From Selenomonas ruminantium subsp. ruminantium ATCC 12561 (GTDB lineage: Bacteria > Bacillota > Negativicutes > Selenomonadales > Selenomonadaceae), in assembly GCF_000424065.1 (NCBI RefSeq), contig NZ_AUJE01000021.1, positions 1 through 64,000 of the forward strand: DNA of 64,000 nt. The letters run 5' to 3'. Under the pieces are notes generated by a model. That model had not been told where the DNA came from. It saw only the letters and a list, made by a program, of their open reading frames with translations, and made no database searches. Positions 34,007 to 43,164 of the stretch are shown piece by piece; the stretch's first letter is position 1; every line of letters starts with the position of its first letter. The translations under genes were made by a program, and so were the position numbers.

Positions 34007-35251
34007 TTGAGTAATCGCGTAGTTATCACTGGTGTAGGTGCCATTACCCCTATCGGTACGGGCAAAGATGAATTTTGGAAAGGCCTGATGGAAGGCCGTA
34101 ACGGTATTGACAAGATCAGCCGTTTTGATGCTTCTGAATTCACGGCGCAGATTGCTGGCGAGGTTAAGGATTTTGACCCGACCCAGTACATTGATAAAAA
34201 AGAATCCAAGCGCATGGACCGTTACACGCAGTTTGCTGTAGCAGCTGCAGATCTCGCCATCAAAGATGCCGGTCTGGACCTCGAAAAGGAAAATTTGGAC
34301 CGCATGGGTACCTTCATTGGTACGGGTATCGGCGGCATTGAAACCATGCACAGCCAGTACGAGAAGTTCTTTGCCAAAGGCCCTTCCCGTATCAGCCCGT
34401 TCTTTGTACCCATGATGATTGCCAACATGGCTGCTGGTCAGGTCGCTATCACCTACAAGCTCCATGGTCCGTCCAGCTGCACGGTTACGGCCTGCGCTAC
34501 GGGTTCTAACTGCATCGGTGATGCTTTCCGTGTGATTCAGCGCGGCGATGCTGATGTGATGGTTGCCGGCGGTACGGAAGCTGCTGTTTCCGAAGCTGCT
34601 GTAGCAGGTTTTGCGGCTATGAAGGCTCTCTGTATGGACCACAACGATGACCCGGCTCATGCTTCCCGTCCGTTCGACAAGAACCGCAGCGGTTTCGTTA
34701 TGGGCGAAGGTGCAGGCCTCGTAATCCTCGAAAGCCTCGACCATGCAAAAGCTCGTGGCGCACATATCTACGCTGAAGTAGTCGGCTATGGTGCAAACTC
34801 CGATGCTTATCATATGACGAGCCCGGCTCCCCATGGTGAGTTCCAGGCAAAATGCATGCAGCTGGCTCTTGATGATGCCGGCATGAAGGCTGAAGAAGTG
34901 GACTATGTCAATGCACATGGTACGTCCACGCACCTCAATGACCAGGGTGAAACCGAAGCCATCAAGGCTGTATGGGGGCAGGCCGCAAAGAATGTTTCCG
35001 TTTCCTCCATCAAGTCCATGACGGGCCATATGCTCGGTGCTGCCGGCGGTGTTGAAGCAATCGCTACGGCTATGGCTATCGAAAACGATATGCTCCCGCC
35101 GACCATCAACTACGAAACTCCGGACGAAGGCCTCGACCTCGACTATGTGCCCAACAAGGCCAAAGCCAAGACGGTTCGTGCCGCTATGTCTAACTCCTTC
35201 GGTTTCGGTGGCCACAATGCCTGCCTGCTGCTGAAGAAGTACGCGGAGTAA
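34007..35251 (+). CDS. fabF: 3-oxoacyl-[ACP] synthase II
   Basis: The elongating beta-ketoacyl-ACP synthase. The catalytic Cys-His-His are in VTACATGSNCIGDAF, NAHGTSTHLNDQGE and KSMTGHMLGAAGG. At 414 aa it has normal length. TTG start after GAGAGGAG. It closes the fab genes; rnc starts 14 bases later. Confidence 0.97.
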   Translation: MSNRVVITGVGAITPIGTGKDEFWKGLMEGRNGIDKISRFDASEFTAQIAGEVKDFDPTQYIDKKESKRMDRYTQFAVAAADLAIKDAGLDLEKENLDRMGTFIGTGIGGIETMHSQYEKFFAKGPSRISPFFVPMMIANMAAGQVAITYKLHGPSSCTVTACATGSNCIGDAFRVIQRGDADVMVAGGTEAAVSEAAVAGFAAMKALCMDHNDDPAHASRPFDKNRSGFVMGEGAGLVILESLDHAKARGAHIYAEVVGYGANSDAYHMTSPAPHGEFQAKCMQLALDDAGMKAEEVDYVNAHGTSTHLNDQGETEAIKAVWGQAAKNVSVSSIKSMTGHMLGAAGGVEAIATAMAIENDMLPPTINYETPDEGLDLDYVPNKAKAKTVRAAMSNSFGFGGHNACLLLKKYAE

Positions 35252-35265
35252 GAGGATAACGGGCG

Positions 35266-35988
35266 ATGGGAGATACACTAACGGCTAAACGCAAGGGAGA
35301 GCTTTTGGAACTGTCGGCACGTTTGGGTGTGGAGTTTAAGGACTTAACCCTGTTGCACAAGGCGCTGATTCATTCGTCCTATGCCAATGAAGCCAAAGAA
35401 AAAAACATCGTCCATAATGAACGTCTCGAATTTTTGGGAGATGCGGTGCTGGAGCTTGCCTCCAGCACCTATCTTTATATGCAGTTTCCGCAGATGCCCG
35501 AAGGTCAGCTGACCAAGACCAGAGCCAGCATCGTCTGCTCCAGCAGCCTTGCGGAACTTGCGCGGACGCTTCATTTGGGCGACTATCTGCTCTTAGGCCA
35601 TGGCGAAGAAATGAGCGGTGGCCGTGATCGGCAGACCAACTTAGAAGATGTATTCGAGGCGGTAATCGGTGCCATTTATTTAGACCAGGGCTGGGAAGCC
35701 GCCAAGGACTATGTCGTGCGTCAGCTTATGCCGCTCTTTGCCAAAGTAGAGCAGGGGGGCATACTCAAAGACTACAAGACCATCTTACAGGAAGTGGTCT
35801 ATCAGGAAGCCCAGCAGACGGTAAGTTATGAACTCGTGAGCACTTCCGGCCCAGACCATGACAAGACCTTTACCTTTAATGTACTCATTACCGGTAAGGT
35901 CATGGGGACAGGTACCGGCAGAAGCAAAAAAGAGGCCGAACAAAAAGCTGCCCGTCAGGCTTTGGAAAAATTGACAAACAAGAAATAA
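35266..35988 (+). CDS. rnc: Ribonuclease III
   Basis: A double-strand-specific RNase that processes rRNA and other structured RNAs. The catalytic signature HNERLEFLGDAVLEL is at about residue 45; a second acidic site is in EDVFEAVIGAIYLD; a dsRNA-binding domain fills the C-terminus (KDYKTILQEVVYQEAQQ and GRSKKEAEQKAARQAL). It is 240 aa and commonly follows fabF or acpP in Firmicutes. Confidence 0.97.
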   Translation: MGDTLTAKRKGELLELSARLGVEFKDLTLLHKALIHSSYANEAKEKNIVHNERLEFLGDAVLELASSTYLYMQFPQMPEGQLTKTRASIVCSSSLAELARTLHLGDYLLLGHGEEMSGGRDRQTNLEDVFEAVIGAIYLDQGWEAAKDYVVRQLMPLFAKVEQGGILKDYKTILQEVVYQEAQQTVSYELVSTSGPDHDKTFTFNVLITGKVMGTGTGRSKKEAEQKAARQALEKLTNKK

Positions 35989-36000
35989 GGAGAGATTGTT

Positions 36001-36807
36001 ATGCGCAAACTGGTTATCCTCGGCACTGGCTTTGCCATGGCCACGAAATGTTTTAACACCTGTTTCTTTTTGGAGTTGGAGGACGGCAGTCTGTTCCTGA
36101 CTGATGCCGGCGGCGGCAATGGCATTCTGCGCCAGCTCGAAGTTACGAATTTTGACTACAATAAGTGCCATCATATGTTCGTAACCCACGGTCATACCGA
36201 CCACGTACTCGGCGTGGTTTGGATTATCCGCAAGGTGGCGGACCTCATGAACAAGGGCAAGTATGACGGCAAGTTCCATATTTACTGCCATGATGTGGTC
36301 AAGGATATGCTCGAAAAGATGTCGGCTATGACCCTCAAGAAAAAAGACTTTGCCCGTGTGGGAACGGATATTATCCTGCAGGAAGTCAAAGACGGGGAAA
36401 GCATCGAACTGCCGCAGTTTAAGCTGACCTCCTTTGATATCATGTCCACCAAGGCCAAGCAGTTCGGCTATGAACTCAAATTTGCCGACGGGCTGAAGTT
36501 TACCTGCCTGGGTGATGAACCCTAAAACGAACATGCCAGACAGTATGCGGAAAAGGCTGACTGGCTGCTGGCCGAAGCCTTCTGCCAGTACAAGGATAGG
36601 GATATTTTCAAGCCCTATGAGAAAAACCACAGCACCGTAAAAGAAGCCAGCGAACTGGCCGAGGAGTTAGCGGTGAAAAATCTCGTGCTCTACCATACTG
36701 AGGATAAGCACATCAATACCCGCAAGGGCGATTACACGGCGGAAGCCAAAGAATATTATCATGGCAATATCTTTGTGCCGGATGATTTGGATGTAATCGA
36801 GCTGTAA
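36001..36807 (+). pseudogene. MBL-fold hydrolase gene with in-frame TAA
   Basis: The frame from ATG 36001 is a metallo-beta-lactamase-fold protein of the RNase Z-like type: LGTGFAMATKCFNTCFFLE and the zinc motif THGHTDHVLG near residue 63. TAA at 36523-36525 ends it after 174 residues (CLGDEP-stop-NEHARQYAEKADWLL), but the same frame continues for 94 codons with the expected zinc-binding His in FKPYEKNHSTVKEA and YHTEDKH. A TAC or TTC to TAA change explains it. Without the second part the zinc site is incomplete, so the gene is probably dead or a sequence error is present. Confidence 0.8.
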
Positions 36808-36820
36808 TTTTGTTTGCTGA

Positions 36821-36853
36821 TGGTCTGTCATTTAATGGCAGGCCATTTTATTT
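36821..36853 (+). terminator. Wobble-paired terminator hairpin
   Basis: TGGTCTGTCA (36821-36830) pairs with TGGCAGGCCA (36836-36845), including two G-T pairs, followed by TTTTATTTT. Confidence 0.7.
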
Positions 36854-36931
36854 TGCGTATAGAGCAGGAATATTCAGTCAGCTTGTGGAAATATTGCATA
36901 ATGGTCAAGTGCATTTTTAGGGGGGTTGGAT

Positions 36932-37585
36932 ATGCGCATATTAAAACAGCTGCCGGAATGGCAAAAAGTGGTTATTTGTCTGTGCCTTCTGCTCTTGCCT
37001 GCATTATCAGCTAGTGCAGAGAAAACCAACTGGGTGGATAAAGACTACGATTTTCACAAGATTCAAAAGGCCCTGATTTATGATGTGGTGCTCACCGATA
37101 CGGCAGAGATGGATAACGACCTGTTGGAGCAGGTATTGCGGGAGGATTACCTGAAAAATGCCATGCGGCCCAAGTATAAGGTTATCCGTCCGGATAAAGC
37201 AGCGGTGCTCTCGCCGGACAATCCCAACGAAGCAGCAGATGTCTATATCAAGGCGGAGCTTTTGAAGTGGCATGATGATTCCTACATCAAAGAAGCATAT
37301 ACATCATGGGAGACCAGACATGCCAAGCGGACGAAAAAACTGCCCAATGGGTCCAAGGTGGAGGAAGACTATAGCTATACCGTTCCGGTTCATCATCCGG
37401 CCAGAACCATCTATACATCTACTGTCCGCCTGCGTTTCGAGGTATTTGATTCCAAGACCAATAAGCGGGTAATGGCCCGCGACGAGCTGCGGCTCCGTGA
37501 TGATTCCCATCATGGCCAGCAGGGCATTTTTGGTCGTATCAGCAAATCCTTCTTTGATGATTTAGGAAAACAGATAAGACAATAA
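36932..37585 (+). CDS. Exported protein of unknown function, 217 aa
   Basis: Residues 1 to about 29 form a signal peptide (EWQKVVICLCLLLLPALSASA). The mature protein is mixed alpha/beta and rich in charged residues. The middle RTIYTSTVRLRFEVFDSKTNKRVMA resembles an outer-membrane or envelope lipoprotein-like strand pattern that may act in stress resistance, but no family is recognised. ATG 36932 has AGGGGGG upstream. It has its own terminators on both sides, so it is monocistronic. Confidence 0.6.
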   Translation: MRILKQLPEWQKVVICLCLLLLPALSASAEKTNWVDKDYDFHKIQKALIYDVVLTDTAEMDNDLLEQVLREDYLKNAMRPKYKVIRPDKAAVLSPDNPNEAADVYIKAELLKWHDDSYIKEAYTSWETRHAKRTKKLPNGSKVEEDYSYTVPVHHPARTIYTSTVRLRFEVFDSKTNKRVMARDELRLRDDSHHGQQGIFGRISKSFFDDLGKQIRQ

Positions 37586-37589
37586 ATAA

Positions 37590-37628
37590 AGGACGGCCTG
37601 ATGGTTCATACATCAAGCCGTCCTTTTT
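37590..37628. terminator. Bidirectional terminator
   Basis: AAGGACGGCC.TGATG pairs with CATCA.AGCCGTCCTT, and is flanked by AAATAAA and TTTTTC. It serves the convergent exported-protein and marR genes. Confidence 0.85.
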
Positions 37629-37637
37629 CATTCGTTT

Positions 37638-38072
37638 TTACAAAAACATCTTGTTGATCAGTTCGTAATATCTGCGCAAAATACTGGCCAGTTCCTGCCG
37701 CTCATTAATCGTTAAATTTTGGGCATGATTTTCAAAGCGCTGCCGGAATTGTTCCATATGGTCTTCGAGCAGTTTTTTGCCCTTGAGGCTGATGGTGATG
37801 ACCAGCCGGCGGCGGTCTTTGGGGTCAGGTTCCTTGCTGACATAGCCCGCACTTAATAGCTTGTCGATGATGTTGGTCATCTGCTGTTTGGAGATATTGA
37901 GCTGGCGGCTGATATCCGTGATGGCAAAACCCTGCGTATCCATGAGAACACACAATACACCGAACTGATTGAGGGGCAGGGGAACCTGCGTCTGCCTGCC
38001 GAAATTATTATGCAAGAGCACCATGATTTCCACAAATTGCTGGGATAAACTAGGTGATACTTGGGCTTCCAT
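37638..38072 (-). CDS. MarR-family repressor
   Basis: A 144-aa winged-helix regulator: NQFGVLCVLMDTQGFAIT, DISRQLNISKQQMTNIIDKL as recognition helix region, and the wing with DPKDRRRLVITISLKG. It is divergent from acrAB and a dyad lies between them, so it very likely represses the pump and itself and responds to a toxic ligand. No Cys-based sensor is evident. Confidence 0.9.
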   Translation of the reverse strand: MEAQVSPSLSQQFVEIMVLLHNNFGRQTQVPLPLNQFGVLCVLMDTQGFAITDISRQLNISKQQMTNIIDKLLSAGYVSKEPDPKDRRRLVITISLKGKKLLEDHMEQFRQRFENHAQNLTINERQELASILRRYYELINKMFL

Positions 38073-38130
38073 GATATGACTCCTTTATTCCTTGACTTTT
38101 ATCTGAATATAATATACTATAGATAACACA

Positions 38131-38154
38131 AATAGTAAACATTTATTTACTATT
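38131..38154. promoter_or_regulatory. MarR-type operator between marR and acrA
   Basis: A perfect inverted repeat with arms AATAGTAAA and TTTACTATT, separated by six bases (24 bp in all), lies in the divergent promoter region. Its size fits a MarR dimer site. Confidence 0.8.
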
Positions 38155-38249
38155 CCTTAGGGGATAAGAAATGAATTGTGGTCATAAGCATGGGAGGGGA
38201 GCAGTGCGCTCTTTTCTTTGTGTTTAGGCTAAAAAAGGAGGTTCATAAA

Positions 38250-39461
38250 TTGTTTTTGTCCAAAAACAAGAAGACTAAAGCATTGCTGATTGGCCTGTCT
38301 TTGGCTATTTCGACAAGCTTTGTGGTGGCAGGCTGTGGCAACAAGCAGCAGCAGGCTCAGATGCAGGGCGCGCAGGTCAAAGCCATGCAGGTTATCCAGC
38401 AGGATACGCCGCTGATCAGTGAGTTTGCCGGCCAGATTATTGGCAAGGACGAAGTAAAAGTCCAGTCCAAAGTGTCCGGCAACGTGGTCGAAAAATACGT
38501 GCAGGGCGGTCAGTGGGTAGAGGCAAATCAGCCGCTTTACCGCATTGATGACCGTCAGTATAAGTCGGCTGTATGGCAGGCGCAGGCTAACTTTGCGCAG
38601 GCACAGGCAACGCTGAGCAATGCACAGAATGATTTGGGCCGTTATGAACAGCTCGTGGCATCCAATGCCATTTCCCGCCAGACGTACGACAATCAGCTGT
38701 CCACGGTGAACGCTTATCAGGCCGCTGCAGACGCTGCTCACGCCCAGCTCATAAAAGCGCAGCAGGATTTGGCCGACACCACGATTTATGCACCGATGAG
38801 CGGTCAGCTGGCCGTTGATGATGTGGCTGTAGGAACATTTGCTTCTGCGGGTACGACGGCGCTTGTAACCATTGGTTCCGCCAATCCCGTGTATGCGAAG
38901 TTCAATGTGTCGGAAACGGACTATATTACCTATATGAATGCCATTATGCAGGGCGGCAATCAGGTAAAACCGATTGTGAACATCACCCTGACCGATGGCA
39001 CGGAATATCCGCTCGAAGGTGAAATTGTCGAACAGGACAGAGCCCTTTCCGACAGCACGGGTACGTTGACCTTCAAGGCGCTTTTTGAAAATCCGAACGG
39101 CATGCTGATGCCGGGCATGTTTGCCCGCGTGCGTCTGTCCGGTCAGACGATTCCCAATGCCATTCTCGTGCCGCAGCGTGCAGTTCAGCAGCTTTTGGGT
39201 AAGTCCTTTGTCATGGTCGTAAATGGCGATGGCAAGTCCGAAGCTCGCCCGGTAACCTTGGGCAACAAGGTCGGCAGCTACTATATCATCAAAGACGGTC
39301 TTACCACGGCTGATGTGATTGTGGTAGAAGGCTTGTCCAACCTGCAGGAAGGAGTGCCTCTCAACGTTACGATGGTAACGGCTGATGATATGGGCTTCTC
39401 GCTGATTACGGATACGAGCAAGTTCGACTCCAATAAAGTAGCAGGTTCTTCAACGAAATAA
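38250..39461 (+). CDS. RND efflux periplasmic adaptor (membrane fusion protein)
   Basis: It links the inner-membrane RND pump to an outer-membrane channel. TTG 38250 follows AAGGAGG by 8 bases. A lipoprotein signal (IGLSLAISTSFVVAGC) places the mature protein on a lipid anchor in the periplasm. Typical parts are the lipoyl-like half (KVSGNVVEKYVQGGQWVEANQPLYRID), a hairpin of coils at about 95-160, and the barrel with MPGMFARVRL. 403 aa. Translation of acrB follows after 12 bases. No outer-membrane TolC-type gene is present here. Confidence 0.93.
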   Translation: MFLSKNKKTKALLIGLSLAISTSFVVAGCGNKQQQAQMQGAQVKAMQVIQQDTPLISEFAGQIIGKDEVKVQSKVSGNVVEKYVQGGQWVEANQPLYRIDDRQYKSAVWQAQANFAQAQATLSNAQNDLGRYEQLVASNAISRQTYDNQLSTVNAYQAAADAAHAQLIKAQQDLADTTIYAPMSGQLAVDDVAVGTFASAGTTALVTIGSANPVYAKFNVSETDYITYMNAIMQGGNQVKPIVNITLTDGTEYPLEGEIVEQDRALSDSTGTLTFKALFENPNGMLMPGMFARVRLSGQTIPNAILVPQRAVQQLLGKSFVMVVNGDGKSEARPVTLGNKVGSYYIIKDGLTTADVIVVEGLSNLQEGVPLNVTMVTADDMGFSLITDTSKFDSNKVAGSSTK

Positions 39462-39473
39462 GGAGGCGGCGAT

Positions 39474-42400
39474 TTGTCTAAGTTTTTTATTCACCGCCCG
39501 ATATTTGCCATTGTTATCTCGATTATCATCGTGATTGTCGGTATTTTGGCCGCCTTCCAGCTGCCAATTGCCCAGTATCCGCAGATTTCGCCGCCGACGG
39601 TTTCCGTTAGTACCAGTTATACCGGTGCCAGCGCTTCCGTTATCAACGATACGGTGGCTCAGGTAATCGAGCAACAGGTCAATGGTACTCAGGGTATGGA
39701 CTATATGAGTTCCAACTCGGACGACACGGGTCGTTACAGCCTGTCTGTGGTCTTTGAGACGGGAACGGATGGCGATATGGACTCCGTAAAGGTGCAGAAC
39801 AATGTCGCCATTGCCAATGCCAGCCTGCCGTCTGATGTACAGCAGGTCGGTGTTACCACGAAGAAATCTTCCAACGACATGGCGTACATGCTGTCCCTTT
39901 ATTCTCCGGATGGCACCTATGACCGTGCCTATATGAAAAACTACGCCGATATTTATCTTTTGGATGAACTCAAGCGTGTATCCGGCGTCGGCGATGTGCA
40001 GATTTTCGGTTCCGACTACGCTATGCGCGTCTGGCTGAATCCGGACAAGCTGGCAGAGCTCAAGCTGACCGTAGCGGATGTGACCTCGGCCATCAAGGAA
40101 CAGAACGTGCAGGCTCCTGCCGGTACGGTCGGCGCTATGCCGGTAAACAACGGTCAGGAAAAGCAGTACACGGGTAAGATTTCCGGCCGTCTGGTAACGC
40201 CGGAAGAATTCGGCAATATTGTCCTGCGCTCTGACGAGGGTAAATTTGTACGTCTGAAAGATGTAGCCCGGATAGAAACTGGTGAAAAATCGAGCTCCAT
40301 CATCTCCAAATTTAACGGTTATCCTTCTGTGGGGTTCGGTATCAATCTGACCAGTGATGCCAACGCCATGCAGACGGTAGCAGGTGTGCGCGAAGTGCTC
40401 GAAAAGGCCAAACCGACCCTGCCGCCGAAACTTGAGATGGCACAGATTTTCGACTCCACGAACTACATTAACGCGTCCATCAAGGAAGTGGTGGAAACTT
40501 TCGTCGAAGCCCTCCTGCTGGTCGTATTGGTTATCTTCATATTCCTTCAGAGCTGGCGTGCAACGCTGATTCCGCTCTTGGCTGTGCCAGTATCCCTTAT
40601 CGGTACACTCGCGGCGTTCGTGGTGCTGGGCTTCTCCATTAACACGCTGACGCTTTTCGCCATGGTATTGGCTATCGGCCTCGTCGTCGATGATGCTATC
40701 GTTGTTATCGAAAACGTCGAAAAGCACATGGAAGAAGGCTTAACGCCGGTTGATGCCACCGAGCGCGCTATGGCAGAAGTGCAGGGCCCGGTTGTGGCTA
40801 TCGCCTTCGTTCTGGCCGCCGTGTTCGTACCGGTTGCCTTCTTGGGCGGCATGACGGGTATCCTTTACCGTCAGTTCGCTTTGACCATTGCGGTGTCCAT
40901 GGCACTCTCCGCCTTTGTGGCACTGACCCTGACTCCGGCTCTCTGCGCCATGATTTTGAAGCGCCATGAAGCCAAGGATGATGAAGGTGTTCTCGGTCAG
41001 TTCTTTGTGAAGTTCAACAACTGGTTTGAACGCACGAAGCGCGGTTATATGGGCGTGGTGGCCAAGTTTATCCGCCGCACCCGTCTTGCGATTCTCTTTA
41101 TGGTCATTGTGTGCATCATTTCCGGTGCACTTTACAAGGTACTTCCGTCCACCTTCGTTCCGGACGAAGACCAGGGGTATCTCTTTGCTGTAGTACAGCT
41201 GCCGGAAGGTACCTCCATGAATGTTACCCAGCAGACCATTGATAAGGTGGCTACGGCAGCCAAAGACGTTAAGGGTGTAGAAAATGTCATGGCCATCACG
41301 GGCTTTGATATCTTAGGCGGCGGTGCCAAGCCGAGTGCTGGTCTGGTCGTTTTGGGCATGAAGGACTGGTCACAGCGTCCTGGCGGTGATGAATCCGTTG
41401 GGGCAGCTGTTGGGGCTATGTTCGGCATCGGCGCAAAAGTTGCTCCGGAAGCTACGGTTATCGCCATGAATCCGCCGGCTCTGCCTGGTCTGGGTGCCGT
41501 AGGCGGCTGGAGTCTGCAGCTGCAGGATATGTCCGGTCATACCGATGAGGAATTGGCTGACATCACCGGCAAAATCGTGGCCGCAGCCAACCAGCGTCCG
41601 GAACTTAAAGGTGTACGTACGACCTTTAAGATGACGGCGCCGACCTATGAATACGACATTGACCGTGAAAAGGTCAAGCAGTTGGGCGTTAAAATGTCCG
41701 ATGTGTTCACGGCTATGCAGGTGAACTTCGGTGGCGCTCAGGTCAATGACTTCAACCAGTTCGGCCGTACCTACAAGGTTATGCTGCAGTCGGATGTCAG
41801 CTACCGCAGCGAGGCCGAAGGCATGAAGTTTGTGTATGTGGAATCGGACAACAAAACGATGGTGCCGCTCGATACGCTCTTAAAACCGCGTGTAAGTTCC
41901 GGCCCGACGTCGATTTCCCGTTTCAACGGTGCCCGCGCTATCAACATTCAGGGTAACGCCGGGGAAGGTTATTCCTCCGGTCAGGCCATGGCAGCCATCA
42001 AAGAAGTGGTTGAGCAGAATGCGCCCAACGGCTTCAACATTGAATGGTCTGGCCAGAGCCGTGAGGAAGCCAAGGCAACCAGCTCCACCTTCCAGGTGCT
42101 GGCCCTGGCACTCGTATTCGTATTCCTGTGCCTGGCAGCGCTCTATGAAAGCTGGAGTGTTCCGTTCGCTGTATTGCTGACGGTGCCGACCGGTATTATG
42201 GGTGCTCTTATCTCCGAGTATGGGCTGTCCATGCTGGAAGGGATGTTCGGCATTCAGAATGCAGGTCTGCAGAACAGCGTTTACATGCAGATTGGTATCA
42301 TCATGATTATCGGTCTGGCTGCCAAGAACGCTATTCTGATTGTAGAGTTCGCCAAGGTCCGTGTGGACAGGGGCATGGAGCCGGTCAAGGCCGCTATTGA

Positions 42401-42659
42401 AGCCGCCGGCCTGCGTCTGCGTCCTATCCTCATGACGTCCTTTGCATTCATCATCGGCTGTTTGCCGCTGGCTGTGGCCAGTGGTGCAGGTGCGGCTGCC
42501 CGTAATGGTATGGGCGTGGCCGTTGTCGGTGGTATGCTCTTTGCAACGGCTCTCGGTATCTTCCTGATTCCGGTGTTCTTTGTAGCCATGGAATGGATTG
42601 CCGCGAAGCTTGGTATGTTCAAACAGCAGAAGAAGAAGACTTCTGCCGATTATATGTAA
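39474..42659 (+). CDS. RND multidrug efflux transporter (AcrB/HAE1 family)
   Basis: A 1061-aa trimeric proton-driven pump of the inner membrane that exports hydrophobic drugs from the periplasm. It has 12 membrane helices in two halves. TM4 contains GLVVDDAIVVIENVEKHMEE with the proton-relay Asp pair; TM1 is FFIHRPIFAIVISIIIVIVG. The large periplasmic loops and the 'docking' segment are of normal size. TTG start after AGGAGG. The C-terminal tail is short and Lys-rich. Confidence 0.95.
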   Translation: MSKFFIHRPIFAIVISIIIVIVGILAAFQLPIAQYPQISPPTVSVSTSYTGASASVINDTVAQVIEQQVNGTQGMDYMSSNSDDTGRYSLSVVFETGTDGDMDSVKVQNNVAIANASLPSDVQQVGVTTKKSSNDMAYMLSLYSPDGTYDRAYMKNYADIYLLDELKRVSGVGDVQIFGSDYAMRVWLNPDKLAELKLTVADVTSAIKEQNVQAPAGTVGAMPVNNGQEKQYTGKISGRLVTPEEFGNIVLRSDEGKFVRLKDVARIETGEKSSSIISKFNGYPSVGFGINLTSDANAMQTVAGVREVLEKAKPTLPPKLEMAQIFDSTNYINASIKEVVETFVEALLLVVLVIFIFLQSWRATLIPLLAVPVSLIGTLAAFVVLGFSINTLTLFAMVLAIGLVVDDAIVVIENVEKHMEEGLTPVDATERAMAEVQGPVVAIAFVLAAVFVPVAFLGGMTGILYRQFALTIAVSMALSAFVALTLTPALCAMILKRHEAKDDEGVLGQFFVKFNNWFERTKRGYMGVVAKFIRRTRLAILFMVIVCIISGALYKVLPSTFVPDEDQGYLFAVVQLPEGTSMNVTQQTIDKVATAAKDVKGVENVMAITGFDILGGGAKPSAGLVVLGMKDWSQRPGGDESVGAAVGAMFGIGAKVAPEATVIAMNPPALPGLGAVGGWSLQLQDMSGHTDEELADITGKIVAAANQRPELKGVRTTFKMTAPTYEYDIDREKVKQLGVKMSDVFTAMQVNFGGAQVNDFNQFGRTYKVMLQSDVSYRSEAEGMKFVYVESDNKTMVPLDTLLKPRVSSGPTSISRFNGARAINIQGNAGEGYSSGQAMAAIKEVVEQNAPNGFNIEWSGQSREEAKATSSTFQVLALALVFVFLCLAALYESWSVPFAVLLTVPTGIMGALISEYGLSMLEGMFGIQNAGLQNSVYMQIGIIMIIGLAAKNAILIVEFAKVRVDRGMEPVKAAIEAAGLRLRPILMTSFAFIIGCLPLAVASGAGAAARNGMGVAVVGGMLFATALGIFLIPVFFVAMEWIAAKLGMFKQQKKKTSADYM

Positions 42660-42695
42660 GCATTCGATGCACATGTTTGAGTTGACATCGATATG

Positions 42696-42786
42696 CTAAG
42701 GCGCCCGAGGGTGTCGGTAGTATTTTCCTTCGCTTAGACAAGCTTGTCAAACGCTGCGGAAAACACCACCGGCACCCTCGGGCTTT
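42696..42786 (+). repeat. Palindromic repeat copy G
   Basis: Arms CCGAGGGTGTCGGT and ACCGGCACCCTCGG (one G-T wobble), inner TTTTCC/GGAAAA, apical GACAAGCTTGTC. It begins 36 bases after the acrB stop. Confidence 0.88.
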
Positions 42787-42814
42787 GGCTTATTATTATA
42801 CATAACATCTATAG

Positions 42815-42905
42815 GAAAAGACGCCCGGTGGCTGATAATACTTTTCCTTTGCTTAGGCAGGCTTGCCAAACGCAGCGGAAAAGCATTATCAGCCACCGGG
42901 CTTTT
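42815..42905 (+). repeat. Palindromic repeat copy H
   Basis: Arms CCGGTGGCTGATAAT and ATTATCAGCCACCGG. The apical palindrome is GGCAGGCTTGCC, in which an A-T pair of other copies has become G-C on both sides. Confidence 0.9.
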
Positions 42906-42927
42906 GTGCGTACATTACATCGTAGTG

Positions 42928-43016
42928 CTAAGGCGCCCGTGAAACTGGTAATATTTTCCTTCGCCATAGACAAGCTTGTCAAAAGCTGCGGAAAACATCA
43001 CCAGTTCCACGGGCTT
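42928..43016 (+). repeat. Palindromic repeat copy I
   Basis: Arms CCCGTGAAACTGGT and ACCAGTTCCACGGG (one mismatch), inner TTTTCC/GGAAAA, apical GACAAGCTTGTC. A degenerate relic may follow at 43028-43063. Confidence 0.88.
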
Positions 43017-43164
43017 AATGCGTTGTTGAGTGGTAAAAGTATCTGCATCCGTGGGGCTGGCTTAGTGCGTGCATCGCTGTGATAATTGCTGTGATTGGTT
43101 GCAGGAATATGGGGGCGGGAAGGAGAAATCTTATAAAAGTATATCTTCTATAGGGGGCATCAAT

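Noticed and set aside
33998-35278. Long frame antisense to fabF
   Set aside because: Same codon-bias shadow effect; fabF is unmistakable on the plus strand.
39450-40727. Long frame antisense to the acrB-like gene
   Set aside because: Shadow of the RND gene; product has no coherent features.
16432-43016. Integron attC sites
   Set aside because: The palindromes have extrahelical bases like attC, but no integrase or conserved core sites are seen and the copies are not between cassettes.
42744-43082. Possible small protein inside repeats G to I
   Set aside because: Again composed of palindromic repeat sequence and read across spacers.
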